Of a DNA stretch of 19,584 nt, positions 4,116-11,223 are shown one piece after another (within the stretch, counting starts at the first letter, position 1; each line of letters begins with the position of its first letter). Source of the stretch: DASSKO01 sp035690425 (GTDB lineage: Bacteria; Actinomycetota; Actinomycetes; Propionibacteriales; Nocardioidaceae). The stretch lies in contig DASSKO010000212.1 of NCBI GenBank assembly GCA_035690425.1, positions 1 through 19,584 of the forward strand, given 5' to 3'. Made by a program: the position numbers and the translations under genes. The notes below the pieces were generated by a model. The model searched no databases. It was not told the DNA's origin and worked only from the letters and a program-made list of their open reading frames with translations.

Positions 4116-5242
4116 CCGACCCGCTCGGCGTCCCGGCGCCCGGCGAGTGGGCGGCTGTCGCCGCGGTGCTGCGCCGCCACGCCCGCACCGACACGGCCGC
4201 GGTGCGCCGCCAGCTCCTCTCCGACTACCACGCCCTGGACGAGGTGTGGCCGCACCGGTGGGACCGCTGGGAGCCGCCCACACCGATGCGGCCCGGTGAC
4301 CTGCTCGCCCTGCGGAGCATCGTCGGGCTGATGGACACCTCCGAGACGGTCGCCGAGCTCGCCGGGGCCGGCACCGTCGCGTCGATCCTCGCCGACGCTG
4401 TGCCGTACTGGCTGTCGGGCCGGGTCGCGTGGGGTCTCGCGCACACCGACATCCCGGACGGGGACGAGTGGCCGGAGCTGCGGCTCCCGGCGCCGGAGGT
4501 GTCGGTGTGGTGGTCGGCGGGCATGGACACTGGCGGTGTGGACGTGCGGCCCGGCTGGCTGGCCGGCTGGCAGGTCGAGCACAGCCGTAGCGACGGTCGC
4601 AGCGAGGTCCCGGTCGACACGCCCGCCGAGATGATCCACCTGGCGACGTGGACCGACGACGACGGCACCCCGGACCGGATCGTGGTCGAGGGTGTCGTGC
4701 TCCTCGCGGACGACGACGGGGCGGTGCGTGACGAGGTGGTGTGGGTGGTGGGTGCGCGGCTGCTCGGCGGTGGCCGTGACGGCGGCTGGATCCATCTGGC
4801 GGTGCCGGGTCGGCGTTCCGGGTCGGGGTGGTGGCAGCTTCTCGAGTCGCTGATCGCGGTGGTGTGCTGGGGTGACTGGACGCCGGAGCGGCCGGTGCAG
4901 GTCCGCAACCGGGGTAAGGCGCGGAGGCTGGCGGCGGCGGGGGTGGATCTGCGGGCGCTCGGCCCGGTGCGGACCCTCGCGGCGCGGCACCGTGAGACCC
5001 CCGGGGAGGCGGGCGAGCCGGTCTCGACGCACGCGTCGCCGGCGACGCACATCCGCCGTGGTCATTGGCGCCGCCAGGCGGTGGGGCCGCGTGGGGAGGC
5101 TCGGCGGGAGTGGCGGTGGATCGCGCCGACGATCGTGCGCCCGGACGGGGTGCCGGATGAGCGGCCGGTCGTGTACCGGCTGCCGCCGCCGGAGGCGCGG
5201 GTCCGTAACCGGGCGGTGCTCGGCCAGTTGCACGGCGACTGA
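4112..5242 (+). CDS. Large accessory protein of unknown function (376 aa)
   Basis: The main product of the accessory operon, starting at GTG 4112 by GTGA overlap. Upstream in the same frame the sequence is arginine-rich and looks non-coding, so the overlap start is preferred. The N-terminal 100 residues are helical (AVAAVLRRHARTDTAAVRRQ; RPGDLLALRSIVGLMDTSET). The middle is tryptophan-rich and acidic with alternating strands (EVSVWWSAGMD, GWLAGWQVEH, EMIHLATWTDDDGTPDR). Near residues 260-290 is a hydrophobic helix (WWQLLESLIAVVCWGDW). The C-terminus carries RRGHWRRQAVGPRGE, then REWRWIAPTIVRP. I recall similar HWR-rich C-termini in hypothetical phage and plasmid proteins of actinobacteria, without known function. 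No catalytic motif, signal peptide or clear transmembrane span. Codon use and GC match the phage, so it is not a recent arrival. Function unassigned; prophage-expressed defence, exclusion or a regulatory scaffold are all possible. Confidence 0.8.
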   Translation: MTDPLGVPAPGEWAAVAAVLRRHARTDTAAVRRQLLSDYHALDEVWPHRWDRWEPPTPMRPGDLLALRSIVGLMDTSETVAELAGAGTVASILADAVPYWLSGRVAWGLAHTDIPDGDEWPELRLPAPEVSVWWSAGMDTGGVDVRPGWLAGWQVEHSRSDGRSEVPVDTPAEMIHLATWTDDDGTPDRIVVEGVVLLADDDGAVRDEVVWVVGARLLGGGRDGGWIHLAVPGRRSGSGWWQLLESLIAVVCWGDWTPERPVQVRNRGKARRLAAAGVDLRALGPVRTLAARHRETPGEAGEPVSTHASPATHIRRGHWRRQAVGPRGEARREWRWIAPTIVRPDGVPDERPVVYRLPPPEARVRNRAVLGQLHGD

Positions 5243-5255
5243 CCCCTAGACGCGC

Positions 5256-5302
5256 TGCAGCCCCCCGGCCGGCCCCGCTGGGGGGTGACCGGGGGGGCTG
5301 CA
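5256..5302. terminator. Bidirectional terminator between convergent operons
   Basis: A very strong hairpin: TGCAGCCCCCCGG (5256-5268) pairs with CCGGGGGGGCTGCA (5289-5302) with one bulged G, and the loop holds an inner CCCC/GGGG pair. It sits between the stop of the 376-aa gene and the stop of the tail fibre gene, which read toward each other. It should end both transcripts. Confidence 0.75.
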
Positions 5303-5328
5303 ACAGGCACGCCAAGGGGGGTGAGGGG

Positions 5329-7842
5329 TTAGCGGTCGAACGGTGCGGTGAGCACCCGGGACGCGGTGAGCAGTTCCGCGTCGGTGAGAGCCCGGCGGAC
5401 GATGGCAGCCGAGTGCCACTCGAACGCGGCGAAGTTCGCGGCGTCGGTGTAGGAGCCGAGCCGCAGGCCGGCCGTCTGCGTCGTGTCGGTGGCCGCCGAG
5501 GCGGTCGCACCCGAGGTGTCGCCGTCCACTCCCGCTCCGAGGGCGCCGCCAGAGCGGCGCATGTGCATCATGGCGAGCTTGTCCGCTGTGGCGGTCGTGC
5601 CCGCCGCCGCGGACGCCGGGGTGGTGCCATCGGTGAGCCGCGCTGAGGGCTTGAGCGGGGTGCTGGCACCCTCGGTGAGCCGCCAGCCGGGGCCGGCTGC
5701 GGGGCCGGTGCCGACCAGCACGCCGTTCGTCGCGCCGCTGTGGATGCGCCCGACCCACAGCACGGTGAAGTCCTGTGACGCTCCGAAGTTCAGGAGCGGA
5801 TTGTCGGGGCTGTAGAGGTAGTCGTCCACGCCGTCGAGCAGGGTGATGGTGCGGTCCACGAGTGCAGCCTTGCTGCCGCTCGTGGAACGGTTGATCGTCC
5901 ACACCCGCCCACCGGAGGTGCCGCCGGTCTGGCTCATGTCCTCAGCGGACCACGACGCGAGCGTGTTGGTGTTGTTGTCGAGCACCTGGGCGGCGTAGAT
6001 GGAGCATTCGACTGCGCCATTCGGGGAGCCCGCCGACGTGTAGATCGCGCCCACGCCGAGCGGCGCCGGGGATGGCATGATCGTGGCCGCCACGGTGCCT
6101 GTGCCGAAGGCGGTCCACGTCTGGCCGTCGATCGACCAGAAGAACGCTACGGCGCCGCCAGGGGTCCACGTGACGCGAATCCAGACGGGGGAGCCCACTG
6201 GCAGCCCCACAATGGACGAGTACGCCCAGGTCGCCGCCGTACCGTCCGGCGATGCCCCAAAGTGCAGCTTCTTGAGCACGTAATTGAATCCGAGCTGCCA
6301 TCCGTAGGCGCCAGCGTTGCCCCACTGCCCGATGATGGTCTGGTTAGTCGCTGGTGCCCATGCGCTCGACATGCGGACACGCACGTCCAGACCGCCCGAT
6401 GCATCGACCGCCCCGATCGATGCGACCCCGGACCCGTTGGCCGCGGGCAGCCACAGGTAGCGGCTGCCCGAGTAGACGAGCCGGGTCGGTGCTGCGCTGC
6501 CCGAGGGGACCAGCAGGTCGAGGCCGTGACCGGTCAGGTCCGGGTACTTGGCGCCGTCGAACACGTCGGCCCGCCAGTAGGCGGTCGCACCGGGCAGGTC
6601 CAGCGCGGCGAGGCGCCGCTGGAGCTGTGACACCTGCTGGTCCGTGTAGGACGTGTAGCCGATGCCCGTGGCGAGCTGCCCCGCTGGGACTCTCCCGGCG
6701 GCGTCGAGAGACGCGACACCGCCCGCGACGCCCCGCTGCGCGGTCGGGATCAGCAGCGCCTCAGCCGCCTCCGCCCGGGCGACCTCGGCGGTGAGGTCCG
6801 CTGCTGTCGCCGCACCGATCGACGCGGGAGTCACCGGGTCAGTGCCGCCCGTCGCGTGCGTCGCGGCGTGCGCGGTCGGGGTGCGGGCATCGGTGAGCCG
6901 CGGGTCGGTCGCCGACGTGTAGAGGTCCGACAGGTCCACCGCCCCGGTACGGCCATCCACCGACGACACCGCGTCCGGCGGCACCGCCAACTCCACCCAG
7001 TCCGCCAGCGCCGACGGGTCGCTGCCCTGCAAAATCCAGTTGCGCTGCTGGTCGGTCCGCACCGCCACGTCGCCGGTCTGCGCCGACAGGGTCAGCATCT
7101 CGGCCTGCGAGGCGACCACATGGACCTCGGTGATCGCCAGCGACGGCAGCTGCGCCGTGCGGAGCTTCCCGCCCGAATCCAACGTCGGCGGGTGCCCTGC
7201 CGTGTCCAGGTCCGCGGTCTGCACGGCCGCCGCGTCACCCGACACCCGCGCCGCAGTCTCAGAGGTGAGGTCCGCGCGCAGCGACCCCTCCACACCCTCG
7301 GCCCGGTCCGCCTCCGCGTCGACCGCGGCCTGTACCGCTGCGGTCTGCGTCGTCACGTCCGCGTGGGTGGCGAGCTGCGACGTGTCGACGATGCCGTGCA
7401 CGTCGGTGGTGAGCGCCGCGTGCGCCGCGTCCGCGGACTCGCGGGCGTCGGCCTCGGACGCGTCCGCGGCCTGGCGCAGCGCCGCCTCTGCCGCCACCGC
7501 GTCGGTCACCTCGTCATGCGACACCCCCAGGTCGGTCCACGACCCGGCCAGGACCGCGACCTGGATCGCCGGGTCGCCCACATGCCACGACCCAGCCACC
7601 GCCGAGCGGATCGTCCACCGGCTCGTGCCGACCACCACCACGTAGAACGGGTTGGTGTCGCCGTTGACCGGCAGGTCGACCGTGAAGTTGCCGTCCGCAT
7701 CGGTCTTGACGGTGCCCGGCGCGACGATCTCCGTGTCCACGGTGTGCGTCGGCAGCGACGCGGCGGTGACGATGACGTTGCGGTACTGCAGCGGGTTCCC
7801 GGCCGTGTCGCTGAGCGGGCCGGTGATGGTGTAGTCGGTCAT
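5329..7842 (-). CDS. Tail fibre / receptor-binding protein with LamG-like domains (837 aa)
   Basis: Host-recognition fibre. Residues 1-90 are a carboxypeptidase-regulatory-like beta domain (PLSDTAGNPLQYRNVIVTA; KTDADGNFTV), a likely tail attachment module. About 110-215 is alanine-rich coiled coil, as in trimeric fibres. About 240-350 has the repeated fibre motifs AEMLTLSAQTGDVAVRTDQQ and SATDPRLTDARTPTAHA. From about 417 there are two concanavalin/LamG-type sandwiches: first ATAYWRADVFDG..., second around GVDDYLYSPDNP (about 670-837), which probably bind cell-wall glycans. It starts at ATG 7842 by TGATG overlap with the 30-aa gene. It is the last gene of the late operon and is separated from the other tail genes by the lysis cluster. 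The fibre call is firm; the ligand is unknown. Confidence 0.85.
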   Translation of the reverse strand: MTDYTITGPLSDTAGNPLQYRNVIVTAASLPTHTVDTEIVAPGTVKTDADGNFTVDLPVNGDTNPFYVVVVGTSRWTIRSAVAGSWHVGDPAIQVAVLAGSWTDLGVSHDEVTDAVAAEAALRQAADASEADARESADAAHAALTTDVHGIVDTSQLATHADVTTQTAAVQAAVDAEADRAEGVEGSLRADLTSETAARVSGDAAAVQTADLDTAGHPPTLDSGGKLRTAQLPSLAITEVHVVASQAEMLTLSAQTGDVAVRTDQQRNWILQGSDPSALADWVELAVPPDAVSSVDGRTGAVDLSDLYTSATDPRLTDARTPTAHAATHATGGTDPVTPASIGAATAADLTAEVARAEAAEALLIPTAQRGVAGGVASLDAAGRVPAGQLATGIGYTSYTDQQVSQLQRRLAALDLPGATAYWRADVFDGAKYPDLTGHGLDLLVPSGSAAPTRLVYSGSRYLWLPAANGSGVASIGAVDASGGLDVRVRMSSAWAPATNQTIIGQWGNAGAYGWQLGFNYVLKKLHFGASPDGTAATWAYSSIVGLPVGSPVWIRVTWTPGGAVAFFWSIDGQTWTAFGTGTVAATIMPSPAPLGVGAIYTSAGSPNGAVECSIYAAQVLDNNTNTLASWSAEDMSQTGGTSGGRVWTINRSTSGSKAALVDRTITLLDGVDDYLYSPDNPLLNFGASQDFTVLWVGRIHSGATNGVLVGTGPAAGPGWRLTEGASTPLKPSARLTDGTTPASAAAGTTATADKLAMMHMRRSGGALGAGVDGDTSGATASAATDTTQTAGLRLGSYTDAANFAAFEWHSAAIVRRALTDAELLTASRVLTAPFDR

Positions 7843-7934
7843 CAGATCGCCCCCGACAGGCGCAGCAGCCACGCCACACCCACAGCAGTGATCGCCGCGT
7901 CACGGAGCCGGGCGAGAAGAGTCGGTGGGGTCAT
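7842..7934 (-). CDS. Membrane mini-protein (30 aa)
   Basis: A 30-aa frame that begins MTPPTLLARLRDAA and ends with the hydrophobic stretch ITAVGVAWLLRLSGAI. It is too short for usual gene calling, but it has an excellent ribosome binding site (GGAGG at 7943-7947, 8-base spacer) and a TGATG overlap with the tail fibre start. The gap between neighbours is otherwise empty. It could be a small holin-like or lysis-timing peptide, or simply the coupling leader that loads ribosomes onto the fibre gene, which has no ribosome binding site of its own. Confidence 0.6.
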   Translation of the reverse strand: MTPPTLLARLRDAAITAVGVAWLLRLSGAI

Positions 7935-7938
7935 CGTG

Positions 7939-8370
7939 TCAGCCTCCAGTGGTGATGGTTGCGGGGACGGCCGTCTCGGGTGCGCAGTCGGTGCCGACGA
8001 GCAGCCGCGCCTTCGCCCTGTTCGCTGCCGCCTGCACCGCCGCGCGAATCCTCGCCTCGTGCGGATCGTCGGGAAACAGCTGGTCCACGATGGCGTCGCC
8101 GAACTCGTCGAGGCCGTCCGCCATCGACTGCGCTAGTCGGCACCGCGCTGCCGCCTGGTCGTCGGTGCGGACATGGCTCGCGTGCACCACGCCATACAAC
8201 GCGACCCCGCCACCAGTGACCGCCAACACCAACGCCAGGAGCAGCGCCGCCACCCACACCCGCAGATGAGCCAAGAACCGCCACACACGCTTCATCGCTG
8301 AGCGCAGCTCCCTCACCGTCGCGTCCATCTGCGCCAGAGTGCGCTGCACCTCCGGTGTCCGGTCAGGCAT
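7939..8370 (-). CDS. Single-pass membrane protein of lysis cluster (143 aa)
   Basis: Starts at ATG 8370, overlapping the preceding stop by 8 bases. Residues 1-36 form a helical N-terminus (EVQRTLAQMDATVRELRSAM), residues about 38-62 a strong transmembrane helix (VWVAALLLALVLAVTGGGVA), and the rest is a soluble helical domain with two cysteines, ending in a Thr/Gly tail. Upstream frame is antisense-like. Its place among holin, endolysin and other small membrane proteins suggests a lysis accessory role such as a second holin, antiholin or spanin-like factor; no family motif confirms it. Confidence 0.7.
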   Translation of the reverse strand: MPDRTPEVQRTLAQMDATVRELRSAMKRVWRFLAHLRVWVAALLLALVLAVTGGGVALYGVVHASHVRTDDQAAARCRLAQSMADGLDEFGDAIVDQLFPDDPHEARIRAAVQAAANRAKARLLVGTDCAPETAVPATITTGG

Positions 8371-8515
8371 CACGGCACCCCATCGCCCCCAACAGCGCAG
8401 CCTGCAGATGCCGCACCTCGCCCTCCAACTCCGTGAGGAGCCGCTGCATCTCCTCGGTCGCCAGGCGTGCATCCTCCACCGCCGCGTCCACACGCCGTCT
8501 ACGCCTGCGGCTCAC
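8363..8515 (-). CDS. Small basic coiled-coil protein (50 aa)
   Basis: A 50-aa protein starting at GTG 8515 (GTGA overlap) and overlapping the next gene by 8 bases. It opens with MSRRRRRR and continues with a heptad-like helix (DAAVEDARLATEEMQRLLTE, then LEGEVRHLQAALLG). No membrane segment. It probably oligomerises or partners the neighbouring coiled-coil membrane protein. Function unknown. Confidence 0.6.
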   Translation of the reverse strand: MSRRRRRRVDAAVEDARLATEEMQRLLTELEGEVRHLQAALLGAMGCRDA

Positions 8516-8853
8516 GATGGCCGCTCCGGGCGCTCGAACCGCTCCAACACCCACACCGCCCGCTCCAACGCGCGCCGACACTCCGAGATCACTGCCGAGG
8601 ACTCCCCCAGCGCCGAGGAGTGCTGCTCGATCACCGATGTGGATGCCCGCACCGCCTCGGTCGTGGACGCCAACAGCGGCAAGGCTTCGCGTGCCAACGC
8701 CAGGCGGTCGTCGGCCATCTTCGCCAACCGTGCCTGCGCGGCGGTCAGCTCGTGGCGCAGGTAGAGGATCGCCCCGACCCCGACCGCCGCCGCGGGGGCG
8801 AACGGCCCGAGGTACGCGAGCCACGACCAGTCGGCGGCGGCGAGCAGGCACAC
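8512..8853 (-). CDS. Membrane-anchored coiled-coil protein of lysis cluster (113 aa)
   Basis: GTG start at 8853, with GAGGGG 7 bases upstream, just after the endolysin stop. Residues about 11-32 are one transmembrane helix (LAYLGPFAPAAAVGVGAILY), followed by a long heptad-rich coiled coil to about residue 105 (RLAKMADDRLALAREALPLL). This topology resembles small accessory lysis proteins that follow endolysins in actinophages. The frame starting at 8857 covers the same DNA but is arginine/glycine-rich and shadow-like until it reaches the 50-aa gene. Confidence 0.7.
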   Translation of the reverse strand: MCLLAAADWSWLAYLGPFAPAAAVGVGAILYLRHELTAAQARLAKMADDRLALAREALPLLASTTEAVRASTSVIEQHSSALGESSAVISECRRALERAVWVLERFERPERPS

Positions 8854-8864
8854 TCACTGGCCCC

Positions 8865-9608
8865 TCAGCTCTTCTTCGCTGCGGCGGTCTTCTTCGTCTC
8901 GCCGGCGAGCTGCGCCTTGAGCCGCATGAGCACGCTCAGCGGGTTCGTCGCCGGAATCTGCGACGACCAGTACTCCAGACCGCCGGGGTCCGGGTCGCGG
9001 TGCCCGTAGGTGCGGTAGATCGTGTCCACGAACACGACCGGCAGCATCGCCGCCGTGTCCGCCAGCTGCTTGGTCTGCTCGGGGGTCATGTCGTCCTCCT
9101 CGGTGGCCGCGGGCGCGGCCGGTTCGGCGGCGCCGTAGAAGGCGTCGGTCATGCGGATGCGGCCCATCAGGTAGCGGCGGTCCCGGCGCACGATCCAGCA
9201 GCCGTTCGGGTTGCCGGTGTTGTAGCCGTAGGTGTCGAACGTGCCGTCCGCATAGATGGCCTTGACGGTCTCGGCATGGTCCGCCACCCCGTCGCCGCCC
9301 CAGTCGTAGAGCACGATGTCGCCGGGCTGCAGCCGGGCGGGTCGGCCCTGGCTGGCGTGGTCGTCCTCCCACACGCCGTGACGGGCCGCGCCCGCCCGCC
9401 CATAAGGGCAGTAGGCGTAGCCCTTCGCGCCGAACTGGGCGTCGGGCCACCACTGCACACCGTGGTGGTGCGCGACGACGGTCGCTGCGGCGATGCAGTA
9501 GGCCGTGTTGCCGATCCCAAGCTCCTGCGTCCACGGGTTGCGGTCCCCGGTGGTGCGGAACCCGACGTTGCTGCGGTGCTCGGCCTCGACAGGCGGCCAG
9601 GTCGTCAC
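8865..9608 (-). CDS. lysA: Endolysin, CHAP/NlpC-type amidase with DUF4214-like tail (247 aa)
   Basis: Degrades host peptidoglycan at lysis. The N-terminal cysteine peptidase/amidase domain covers residues 1-155. Nucleophile C38 lies in NTAYCIAAATVV, with the usual GDIVLYDWGGDGVADH block and catalytic H111. Residues about 174-237 carry TIYRTYGHRDPDPGGLEYW, close to the DUF4214 signature (YRxxLGRxPDxxGLxYW). That domain may act in binding or positioning and is an unusual partner for this enzyme. A lysine/alanine tail ends the protein. GTG 9608 is chosen because it overlaps the holin stop as GTGA. There is no signal peptide, so release should need the adjacent holin. Confidence 0.85.
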   Translation of the reverse strand: MTTWPPVEAEHRSNVGFRTTGDRNPWTQELGIGNTAYCIAAATVVAHHHGVQWWPDAQFGAKGYAYCPYGRAGAARHGVWEDDHASQGRPARLQPGDIVLYDWGGDGVADHAETVKAIYADGTFDTYGYNTGNPNGCWIVRRDRRYLMGRIRMTDAFYGAAEPAAPAATEEDDMTPEQTKQLADTAAMLPVVFVDTIYRTYGHRDPDPGGLEYWSSQIPATNPLSVLMRLKAQLAGETKKTAAAKKS

Positions 9609-9994
9609 GCCACCTGCTCCGCGCCTGTCGGCGGGATGCCGTTGTTTCCGAGCGCCGGATCGACCGGGGGCGGCAGCGTGTGGGCGTTCGGGGCCTTGCC
9701 GTCGGTGGGGTTCCAGCCGGCGAGGTACGCGGCCGCTGCGTCGATCACGTTGTCGGCGTGGCTCTGCGGCGACCACGCGGCGAGCCGCGACAGCTCCGCC
9801 GCGACGATAGGGCCGAGCACACCGCACACCGTCTGAACGATCTGCTCCGTCTGGCCCGACGGCACAGCGAACCAGCCGATCACGCCGAGCACGACACCGG
9901 CCAACCAGCCGGCGGTGCGGACCGGCTCACGGGCGACGATGTAGCTGGCGGCGTGGGCGGCGAGGGCGCGCAGCGCGCGGGTGAGTCTGGTCAT
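9605..9994 (-). CDS. Putative holin (129 aa)
   Basis: Membrane protein directly upstream of the endolysin, coupled by a GTGA overlap. Start ATG 9994 has GGAG 9 bases upstream; a GTG five codons earlier (10009) is possible. A hydrophobic helix at about residues 26-45 (TAGWLAGVVLGVIGWFAVP) and a second, weaker one at about 52-68 (IVQTVCGVLGPIVAAEL) give a holin-like hairpin. The polar proline-rich C-terminal tail is cytoplasmic by prediction. Identity as holin rests on topology and on being adjacent to the endolysin. The 50 bases before it, back to the minor tail stop, hold only the ribosome binding site. Confidence 0.7.
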   Translation of the reverse strand: MTRLTRALRALAAHAASYIVAREPVRTAGWLAGVVLGVIGWFAVPSGQTEQIVQTVCGVLGPIVAAELSRLAAWSPQSHADNVIDAAAAYLAGWNPTDGKAPNAHTLPPPVDPALGNNGIPPTGAEQVA

Positions 9995-10044
9995 GGGGTC
10001 ACACTCCAATCAGGCGGCCACCAAGGCCGGGATGCAGGGTCAGG

Positions 10045-11223
10045 TCAGGCGGAGACCGTGCGGCGGCGCCCGTCGAGCCCGACGGGCAGCGACCCGACGG
10101 TGAGGGTCAACGACGGCTCCTCCCACGCCACGTAGTCGGTGATGTCGGTGATCACGCCGCCGTTGCCCGTGTCGTCGAGGTAGACGCCCATGCCTTGGCG
10201 GATCGGCCACGTGGCGCCCATGCACCGCACCTTCGCCGGGTAGATGAGCCGGCCCCGGTGGGTCACCGGGTTCGAGAGGTCGTACAGGTTGCGGCGCGGG
10301 TCGTACACGTCCAGGTAGGCGCCGACGAGGGTCGGGGCGATGCCGCCGAGGTCCGGGTCGTTCACCTCGACGTCGATCTGGCGTGAGGGCTGCAGATGCG
10401 CGGCGAGGAGCCACCCGGCTCCGGTCTGTGCCGCCGACGACGACGGGGCCCCGTCGTGGCATTCCGCCCACTCGAGCACGTCCCCGCCCGGCAACGCGAA
10501 CGGCGCGGACGCGCCCGAGGGGATACCGGTGTCGTAGCGGCCGACGTTGGTGCCGTCGGACCAGTCGTTGAGAACCCGGTTGCGCCAATCGGTGTAGTCG
10601 AGCTCCGCGTCGAGGCGGCTGGCGGTCAGGCCCGGGAGGCTGCCAGGGTCGGGGCCGGAGTCGCCGGGCACGTTCACGACAGCTTTCGCGGTCGTGCCGT
10701 ACAGCTGGGCGATGGTGCCGACGTCGAGCTTCAGGGCGGGCGTGACCCGGTACTCGACACCGAACTGGGGGACGATCCAGTTGTCGAGCCAGTCGCGGGC
10801 GGTGGTCGGGTTCGCGTAGATCGCGTGGGTGCCGCTCACAGCGCCGACGGTGCCCTTGCGGATCCCGTTCTTGCCCACGATGTTGCTGACCCAGCCGTCG
10901 AGCGTCGCGGTCGCCGGAACCGCGAAGTACGGGCCCCACGCGCTGCCCTGGCTGACGTAGTAGGCAGCGTTCGACGGCGTGCCGGCCCCGCCGAGGAGGA
11001 TGCACGGCCCCGCACCCTCACATGATGTGCGGTCCGAGGAGCGGAGCCACAGGCCGGTGTAGAGCGGTGTGACACCGCTGATCTGCGGCACCGGCCACCG
11101 GCCCGCGAACACCTTCAACAGCGAGAACGGGTCGCGGAGCCGGTCCGTGATGCTCACCGGCGCGTCATCGACGACCTGCAGGGACCAGCGGCCGTTCGCC
11201 ATCACCGTCTGCTCGACCGTCAC
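10045..11223 (-). CDS. Minor tail protein, tail-tip (392 aa)
   Basis: Starts at GTG 11223 (GTGA overlap with the 660-aa minor tail gene). The first 60 residues are of baseplate type (SITDRLRDPFSLLKVFAGRW). The middle resembles a tail-associated hub protein (THAIYANPTTARDWLDNWIV; GTIAQLYGTTAKAVV), and the C-terminus is beta-rich with ITDYVAWEEPSLTLTVGS. It occupies the Tal/hub position after the tape measure and first minor tail gene. No peptidase motif seen. The final residues GLDGRRRTVSA are basic. Confidence 0.75.
   Translation of the reverse strand: MTVEQTVMANGRWSLQVVDDAPVSITDRLRDPFSLLKVFAGRWPVPQISGVTPLYTGLWLRSSDRTSCEGAGPCILLGGAGTPSNAAYYVSQGSAWGPYFAVPATATLDGWVSNIVGKNGIRKGTVGAVSGTHAIYANPTTARDWLDNWIVPQFGVEYRVTPALKLDVGTIAQLYGTTAKAVVNVPGDSGPDPGSLPGLTASRLDAELDYTDWRNRVLNDWSDGTNVGRYDTGIPSGASAPFALPGGDVLEWAECHDGAPSSSAAQTGAGWLLAAHLQPSRQIDVEVNDPDLGGIAPTLVGAYLDVYDPRRNLYDLSNPVTHRGRLIYPAKVRCMGATWPIRQGMGVYLDDTGNGGVITDITDYVAWEEPSLTLTVGSLPVGLDGRRRTVSA

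Noticed and set aside
3645..5510. Very long minus-strand open frame opposite the accessory operon
   Set aside because: Composition is arginine/proline/serine-rich with no domain; it is the antisense shadow of high-GC coding DNA and crosses the bidirectional terminator.
8516..8857. N-terminal extension of the 50-aa coiled-coil gene from GTG 8857
   Set aside because: The extension is antisense-like Arg/Gly/Ala sequence in another frame of the 113-aa membrane gene; the GTGA start at 8515 is better.
6856..9836. Long plus-strand frames opposite tail fibre, lysis and endolysin genes
   Set aside because: Shadow composition, no ribosome binding sites, all opposite well-supported minus-strand genes.
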